Shown here: positions 58,635 through 64,000 of the stretch, in pieces
Layout of the letters: every line of letters begins with the position of its first letter
How positions within the stretch are numbered: position 1 is the stretch's first letter
Assembly: GCA_023397475.1 (NCBI GenBank)
Contig: JAEWUD010000022.1
Coordinates: 1-64,000 of the forward strand
From: Bacillota bacterium
Lineage (GTDB): Bacteria; Bacillota; Clostridia; Saccharofermentanales; Saccharofermentanaceae
Direction of reading: 5' to 3'
DNA: 64,000 bases
Position numbers and translations under genes: made by a program
The notes under the pieces: model-generated
What the model saw: only the letters and a program-made list of their open reading frames with translations
Told to the model about the DNA's origin: nothing
Database searches by the model: none

Positions 58635-61344
58635 TTCGACACATCTTACCTATGCGACGGCGGATCGGACTCGATTGACTCCGATGATGCTTCAGTATCT
58701 CGAGCAAAAGGACAAGATTCCCGACGCGATCTTGATGTTTCGCCTCGGCGATTTCTATGAGATGTTTTTCGATGACGCGATTACCGCCTCGAAGGAACTG
58801 GAACTCGCTCTGACGGGAAGAGATTGTGGTCTCGATCAGCGAGCTCCGATGTGCGGCGTTCCCCATCATGCTGCCCAGAACTATATGCAGAAGCTCGTTG
58901 CCCGCGGATACAAGGTAGCGATCTGTGATCAGATGGAAGATCCGGCGATCGCAAAAGGTATCGTTAAGCGGGGAATCACTCGCGTACTCACACCGGGAAC
59001 GATACTTGATTCGACAGCCCTTGAGGATAAGAAGAATAATTTCCTTCTTTGTGTTTACAAAATGGGCATGCAGTACGGTATCGCTGCCGCCGATTTGACG
59101 ACGGGTGTTTTCGAGGCGATTCGTCTGGTTACCGGAAATACCGCGGGCAGACTTCTGAATCAGGTCGCGCGCTATGCTCCGTCTGAGATCATCTGCAACA
59201 AGGCCTTTGTCAATGATCCCGCATGCTCGAGTCTGTCGAATGCGCTTCAGGTCATGATCACCGTTCGGCCAGATGAGGAATTTGACACGGATCGTCTGCT
59301 TGAATACAAAACCAAGGTTGAGACAAAGAAATCAAAATCAGACTCTTCATGGACGATGGATAAGGTCTATGATTCGCTTTATCAGAAGGCGGCAAATGCC
59401 GTACTTTGCTATTTAGAAGAGACACAGCAGTGTCATATCTCGCATCTCCACGATCTGGTTCTTGTTCGAATAGAAGAGACGATGGAGCTTGACCAGGCAA
59501 CAAGAAGAAATCTGGAGATCACCGAGACCATTCGATCCAAGTCCTTCGCCGGAAGTCTTCTTTGGTCGATAGATCGCACCAAAACCGCGATGGGAGGACG
59601 TTTGTTACGACGGTGGATGGAGCAACCCCTATTGTCTCTTGAGGATATAAAGATGCGTCAGCAATCCGTATCCGAGGCGAAGGAGGCATTTCTTCTGCGA
59701 AGTGAAATTCGTGAAGTGATCACCGGAATTCACGATCTCGAACGTTTGACGTCACGCATCGCTCTCGGATCGGTGAACGCGCGCGACTTGATAGCGTTAC
59801 GTAACTCCCTGGATAAGCTCCCGATGATAAAGGAACTGGTTGTGAGGTTCGCGCAGGGTATGTTTCCCGAGATCATCAGCTCCTTTGACTGCCTTATTGA
59901 TATTGCATCCATGCTCCATGAGACGATCGCGGATGATCCGCCGATCAGTATCAAAGAGGGGAATCTCCTGCGTACCGGATGGAATGCAGAGGTAGATCGA
60001 CTGCGTGTCGCTTCGACCGACGGGAAGAGTCTCATCCTTGCCGTCGAGGCGAAGGAGAAGGAGAGAACCGGTATCCGTACGATGAAGGTCGGCTATAACC
60101 GGGTTTTCGGATACTATCTCGAGGTTTCCAAGGGTAGCGTGGCATCGGTACCCGATGATTTTATCCGCAAACAGACGCTGGCAAACGGCGAGCGATATGT
60201 GACCGAGGAACTGAAGGCGATCGAGAGTGATATTCTGGGTGCGGAACAACGACTGCTCGCACTTGAATACGAATTGTTCGTCGACATTCGGTCGAATGTC
60301 GCGAAAGAGACACATCGCCTTCAAGGCACGGCGCAGGCGGTGGCCATGATCGATGTCCTCCTGGCACTCGGTGAACTCGCGGATCGCGAGAAATATGTAT
60401 GCCCGGAATTAACCGAGGAACAAGTCCTTCTGATCGAAGGCGGCAGACATCCGGTCGTCGAGAAGATGATGGATGCGAGAAGTTTCGTTCCGAATGATAC
60501 GATGATCGATCTGGAGACACGTCGGATCATGATTTTGACGGGACCGAACATGGCCGGCAAATCGACGTATATGCGACAGGTTGCGCTGATCGTTCTCCTC
60601 GCACAGATCGGGAGCTTTGTCCCGGCAAACCGTGCGGTCATCGGCATCGCGGACAGAATCTTCACGAGAATCGGTGCTTCCGACGATCTGACCTCCGGTC
60701 AATCGACATTTATGGTGGAGATGAATGAGGTTGCAACGATTCTTCGCAATGCGACGCGACGCAGTCTCCTTCTGCTCGATGAGGTCGGTCGAGGAACGAG
60801 TACGTACGACGGGCTTTCGATCGCGTGGGCGATTCTGGAATTCTTAGGCGATCGCAATGTCATCTTCGCAAGAACACTTTTCGCGACCCATTATCATGAA
60901 TTGAACATGCTCGAGAAACAACTGCGTGGCATATTTAACTGTCATGTCGAGGTCGACGAGAGAGAAGGCGAGGTTATCTTCCTGCATCGGATCAGTGACG
61001 GCGGGACCGATGACAGCTATGGTATCGAGGTCGCTCGTCTTGCGGGGGTGCCGATGGAGGTCGTCGACCGTGCGAAGGAAATCCTTACGGTTCTGGAGCA
61101 GGAGAAACGTATCGCAGGTGCGCCGATCAGCGAGAGATTCACCGAAGAGGGAGAACCTGTGGGCGTTGATCCGATGGAGGGCCAGTTAGCGCTGTTTCCG
61201 GCGAAATCTTCCTATTCAAAACGGGAGGATTCGATCCGTTCGGACCTGCGATCCCTTGATATTTCTCAAATGACACCGCTTGAAGCGATGAACACGCTCT
61301 ATGCCTTCATCGAGAAGGCCAAGGATAAAGAGATCGGATCCTAA
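58624..61344 (+). CDS. mutS: MutS, DNA mismatch recognition ATPase
   Basis: MutS finds base mismatches and recruits MutL. The 906-residue protein has the mismatch-contacting F-x-E motif in LGDFYEMFFDDA (Phe44-Glu46), connector and lever domains, and the ABC ATPase with Walker A GPNMAGKST (640-648), the ASDDLTSGQSTFMVEM segment, Walker B LLLLDEVGRGTSTYDG and TLFATHYHEL. It overlaps miaB by 11 bases and mutL follows after 10 bases, so repair and tRNA modification genes are coupled here. Confidence 0.98.
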   Translation: MSSDSTHLTYATADRTRLTPMMLQYLEQKDKIPDAILMFRLGDFYEMFFDDAITASKELELALTGRDCGLDQRAPMCGVPHHAAQNYMQKLVARGYKVAICDQMEDPAIAKGIVKRGITRVLTPGTILDSTALEDKKNNFLLCVYKMGMQYGIAAADLTTGVFEAIRLVTGNTAGRLLNQVARYAPSEIICNKAFVNDPACSSLSNALQVMITVRPDEEFDTDRLLEYKTKVETKKSKSDSSWTMDKVYDSLYQKAANAVLCYLEETQQCHISHLHDLVLVRIEETMELDQATRRNLEITETIRSKSFAGSLLWSIDRTKTAMGGRLLRRWMEQPLLSLEDIKMRQQSVSEAKEAFLLRSEIREVITGIHDLERLTSRIALGSVNARDLIALRNSLDKLPMIKELVVRFAQGMFPEIISSFDCLIDIASMLHETIADDPPISIKEGNLLRTGWNAEVDRLRVASTDGKSLILAVEAKEKERTGIRTMKVGYNRVFGYYLEVSKGSVASVPDDFIRKQTLANGERYVTEELKAIESDILGAEQRLLALEYELFVDIRSNVAKETHRLQGTAQAVAMIDVLLALGELADREKYVCPELTEEQVLLIEGGRHPVVEKMMDARSFVPNDTMIDLETRRIMILTGPNMAGKSTYMRQVALIVLLAQIGSFVPANRAVIGIADRIFTRIGASDDLTSGQSTFMVEMNEVATILRNATRRSLLLLDEVGRGTSTYDGLSIAWAILEFLGDRNVIFARTLFATHYHELNMLEKQLRGIFNCHVEVDEREGEVIFLHRISDGGTDDSYGIEVARLAGVPMEVVDRAKEILTVLEQEKRIAGAPISERFTEEGEPVGVDPMEGQLALFPAKSSYSKREDSIRSDLRSLDISQMTPLEAMNTLYAFIEKAKDKEIGS

Positions 61345-61354
61345 GGAGGTCGTT

Positions 61355-63253
61355 ATGGGAAGAATTCATCTTCTGGACGAGGCAACCGCGAACGGTATCG
61401 CTGCGGGTGAGGTCGTCGAGCGTCCGTCCTCTGTCGTAAAGGAGCTTGTCGAGAATGCGGTTGATGCCGGAGCCACGACTGTTACGGTAGAGATTGACGG
61501 CGGTGGCATTACCTTGATCCGTGTCACAGACGACGGCTGCGGAATGGAAGAAGACGATGCGCGCATGGCATTTCAGATTCATGCAACCAGTAAACTTCAA
61601 ACGCTCGAGGATCTTTTTACGCTTCACACCATGGGGTTTCGCGGCGAAGCACTCGCCAGCATTTCTGCGGTTTCTCGCGTTCGCCTTCAGACGTGTCGGC
61701 ACGGGGATGATTTTGGAACGCAGGTGGAAATCGAAGCCGGACGTTTCGTAAATATGTCTCGCGTCGGCGGTACGGCCGGGACGCGAGTTGAGGTGAGAGA
61801 TCTTTTCTTCAATCTTCCCGCACGGTATAAGTTCCTCAAAAAGGATCAGACGGAGGCACAATACGTCATACAATTGATGGAAAGATTTGCGCTCATTCGT
61901 CCGGACGTCTCCTTTCGTATGATCAATCACGGGAAGGAGATGATGAACACCCCGGGAAACGGCGACAAGGTTTCTGCCCTCTACAGTATTTATGGGAAGA
62001 AAATCGTAGATGCGTGCCTTCCGATGACAAGTGCTTTCGGAGAAATAAACGTCGACGGATTTGTCGGGCGGCCGGAGATCGCCAGAAACAGCCGGTCGGA
62101 ACAGACGATTTTCGTCAATGATCGATTGGTGAGATCCAAAGTTATCACTTCGGCGATTGATGAGGCGTACAGAACCATGCTGATGAAAGGAAAGTATCCC
62201 TTTATCATCCTGTCGATCTTTGTGCCCTCTCATCTTATTGATGTAAATGTTCATCCGCAAAAATCCGAAGTTCGTTTCTGGAATGACGGGGAAGTTTTTC
62301 GCGCAGTATTTCACTCGATACAGAACACCTTGCTGTCGTCGACGCATGTCGCTGAACCGGAAGTCATGAAGGCATTTACGCCTGTTGATCTACTGGAGAA
62401 AAAGGGAGGGGCCGAACGATCAGAGGCTAACATCGCGCTCCCCTCGACAGACTCCACAGACAATTCGTTACCAGATCGGCCGTCGTATGTTCCGCAACCG
62501 GCGGTAACTCTTTCCGAGAAACCTTCCATTGCCTATCCGGTTCAGACGAATCTTTCTTTGACCATTACGAAGATGGGAACAGACCCTGTTCATAAGAAAG
62601 CTGAGTCATCTTATGAACGTGACGAGGACGATGCCTATCGCACGAGATTCGGTTTCAGTGTTACGGATTTAGCGGAGTCTCGCGTCATCGGAACTTTGTT
62701 CTCAACCTATATTCTTCTGGAACACAAGGATCAACTCATTCTCATCGATCAGCACGCGGCGCACGAGAAGATTCTTTTCGAGGAATTGACGCGAAAAATG
62801 GCGCGGGAAGATCAGAAATTACCTGTACAAACATTGCTGTTGCCGGAAATCATTCGCCTCTCTTCCTCGGAAGTTGTCATTCTGGAAGCTCACTCGGAGG
62901 AATTCGAGCGACTCGGCTTTGCCTTTGAATGGCTCGGGAATAAAGAGATCATCCTTCGTGAAGTGCCCGGAATATCCGTTAAGTATTCGCCACAGAATGC
63001 ATTTCGAGCAATCCTGGATACGCTTGCCGGAGAGAAGCGACACGACACGGACAAAGATCTGGTCCGGGTTCTCGCAACCGCCGCCTGCAAAGCCGCGGTT
63101 AAAGGGCACGATCATCTGGATGATATCGAGATCAAAGCCCTGATGGATCAACTTGTTCTTTTGCAGAATCCGTATCATTGTCCGCATGGACGTCCGATTA
63201 TGATTCGAATGACCAGAAAGGATCTGGAGAAGGAATTTAAACGTATCATATGA
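61355..63253 (+). CDS. mutL: MutL, mismatch repair endonuclease
   Basis: MutL couples MutS to strand removal. The 632-residue protein has a GHKL ATPase N-terminus (AAGEVVERPSSVVKELVENAVDAGA, DDGCGM, TMGFRGEAL at about 92-100) and a C-terminal domain with the endonuclease motifs DQHAAHEKILFEE (465-477), ACKAAVKG and CPHGRP (about 609-614). These mark the nicking type found in bacteria without MutH. AAGGAGGT (61343-61350) overlaps the mutS stop and sets ATG 61355. A longer start inside mutS is not needed. Confidence 0.97.
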   Translation: MGRIHLLDEATANGIAAGEVVERPSSVVKELVENAVDAGATTVTVEIDGGGITLIRVTDDGCGMEEDDARMAFQIHATSKLQTLEDLFTLHTMGFRGEALASISAVSRVRLQTCRHGDDFGTQVEIEAGRFVNMSRVGGTAGTRVEVRDLFFNLPARYKFLKKDQTEAQYVIQLMERFALIRPDVSFRMINHGKEMMNTPGNGDKVSALYSIYGKKIVDACLPMTSAFGEINVDGFVGRPEIARNSRSEQTIFVNDRLVRSKVITSAIDEAYRTMLMKGKYPFIILSIFVPSHLIDVNVHPQKSEVRFWNDGEVFRAVFHSIQNTLLSSTHVAEPEVMKAFTPVDLLEKKGGAERSEANIALPSTDSTDNSLPDRPSYVPQPAVTLSEKPSIAYPVQTNLSLTITKMGTDPVHKKAESSYERDEDDAYRTRFGFSVTDLAESRVIGTLFSTYILLEHKDQLILIDQHAAHEKILFEELTRKMAREDQKLPVQTLLLPEIIRLSSSEVVILEAHSEEFERLGFAFEWLGNKEIILREVPGISVKYSPQNAFRAILDTLAGEKRHDTDKDLVRVLATAACKAAVKGHDHLDDIEIKALMDQLVLLQNPYHCPHGRPIMIRMTRKDLEKEFKRII

Positions 63254-64000
63254 TCAATATTGCGAATTGGGTCGCGCCCTATCGAAAAATTCCGATCATT
63301 TGCGGACCGACGGCCAGCGGCAAGAGTTCTCTGGCTTTACGTGTCTGCCGCGAGATCTCCGGCGAACTGATGTCGATGGACTCGATGCAGGTTTACCGCG
63401 GGATGGATATCGGAACGGCCAAAGCTTCAACAGAAGAGCAGGCACAGGTTCCTCATCACCTGCTGGACTTGGTAGAACCGACAACCGACTACTCTCCCGT
63501 TCAATATCTCACGTCAGCTTATCATGCGATCGACATCGTTCTGCAGACGGGCAAGCTTCCGGTATTCTGCGGGGGAACCGGTCAATACGCTTCCGCATTA
63601 TCATTGGGTATCGAGTATGTTCCGGTGGAGATTGATCCCTTCATTCGCGAAAAGCTACGGATCGAGATACAGGACAAGGGTCCGGAAGCCTTGTACGAGG
63701 AGCTGCGCCGAGTCGATCCTCAGTCAGCGGAGAGAATTCACCCGAATAATGCGAAGCGCCTCTTGCGCGCGATGGAAATATATCGACAGACCGGACGAAC
63801 CAAAACCGAATTCGATGCGGAATCGACGAAGTCCGGCCCGAGGTATCCTTTTTCCGTGTTTGTGATCGAAAGGCCGCGAGAGGAACTGTACAGACGCATC
63901 GACCAGCGCGTTGATCAAATGATCGCAGACGGGCTCGTCGAGGAAGCGAGGAAACTGTACCGGGACTATTCCCATCTATCCTCAACTTCCAAACAGGCCA
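63250..64000 (+). CDS. miaA: MiaA, tRNA dimethylallyltransferase (3' truncated by the window edge)
   Basis: MiaA transfers a dimethylallyl group to A37 of tRNAs reading UNN codons. About 250 codons are visible and the frame is open to the end. The protein shows the P-loop CGPTASGKSSLAL (about 18-30), MSMDSMQVYRGMDIGTAK, VPHHLLDLV, the GGTGQY motif and the HPNNAKRLLRAMEIYRQTG segment. Its ATG overlaps the mutL stop as ATGA. With miaB three genes upstream, both steps to ms2i6A37 lie in one operon around mutS and mutL. Confidence 0.96.
   Translation, partial: MINIANWVAPYRKIPIICGPTASGKSSLALRVCREISGELMSMDSMQVYRGMDIGTAKASTEEQAQVPHHLLDLVEPTTDYSPVQYLTSAYHAIDIVLQTGKLPVFCGGTGQYASALSLGIEYVPVEIDPFIREKLRIEIQDKGPEALYEELRRVDPQSAERIHPNNAKRLLRAMEIYRQTGRTKTEFDAESTKSGPRYPFSVFVIERPREELYRRIDQRVDQMIADGLVEEARKLYRDYSHLSSTSKQA

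Overview
The window is a gene-dense, mostly forward-oriented piece of a bacterial chromosome, very probably from a member of the Firmicutes, class Clostridia. The evidence is a Gram-positive-type LexA box in front of recA, strong AAGGAGG ribosome binding sites, sigma-A promoters of the TTGACA-17-TATAAT kind, a PyrR attenuator, a circularly permuted RbgA GTPase, PyrK/PyrD type 1B, the recA-recX-rimO-pgsA and rpsP-khpA-rimM-trmD-rplS orders, and tRNA genes that encode CCA. An Oscillospirales/Saccharofermentans-like lineage is a guess from general impression only. Base composition looks close to balanced, except for a somewhat AT-richer stretch at about 14.1-17.2 kb.

Layout. 1-0.35 kb: tail of a MurJ-like flippase. 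0.35-4.1 kb: recA (SOS promoter), recX, rimO, pgsA. 4.1-9.8 kb: acpP, rnc, smc, ftsY. 9.9-14.1 kb: ylxM, ffh, rpsP, khpA, rimM, trmD, rplS, closed by a strong terminator. 14.1-17.1 kb: a palindrome-rich non-coding stretch and two surface lipoproteins that interrupt the usual rplS-rbgA neighbourhood. 17.2-19.3 kb: rbgA, rnhB, yraN. 19.3-25.6 kb: a class I aminotransferase, purB, and a cysteine desulfurase-thiI-HypE-like cluster. 25.6-28.3 kb: glyA, rarA. 28.4-30.1 kb: second cysteine desulfurase and an IscU/NifU scaffold. 30.1-35.9 kb: PHP phosphatase (minus), M18 aminopeptidase, aroF, a Xer-type recombinase (minus), asd. 36.0-36.3 kb: tRNA(CAT) and tRNA-Tyr. 36.4-40.0 kb: a 1168-residue polytopic membrane protein. 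40.1 kb: tRNA-Leu(CAA) on the minus strand. 40.2-50.1 kb: pyrimidine operon pyrR-B-C-F-carB-K-D and a divergent pyrE-like gene. 50.1-55.4 kb: a YgjP-type metallopeptidase, an acyl-CoA synthetase and tldD/tldE. 55.4-57.0 kb: a D-Ala-D-Ala carboxypeptidase (minus). 57.1-64.0 kb: miaB, mutS, mutL and the start of miaA.

How it works together. Most genes are housekeeping: DNA repair and recombination (RecA, RecX, RarA, MutS, MutL, SMC, Xer), co-translational targeting (FtsY, YlxM, Ffh), ribosome and tRNA maturation (RimM, TrmD, RbgA, RimO, MiaB, MiaA, ThiI), Fe-S and sulfur transfer (two NifS-like proteins, NifU), and UMP synthesis under PyrR attenuation.

No CRISPR array, rRNA, prophage or insertion sequence was found. 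The least explained parts are the structured intergenic region at 14.3-14.5 kb with its two lipoproteins, the non-canonical PyrE candidate, the HypE-like protein overlapping thiI, the very large membrane protein, and the overlapping divergent promoters between tRNA-Leu and the pyr operon. I did not find a convincing new multi-gene system. All similarity statements are from recognition by eye, without database searches.
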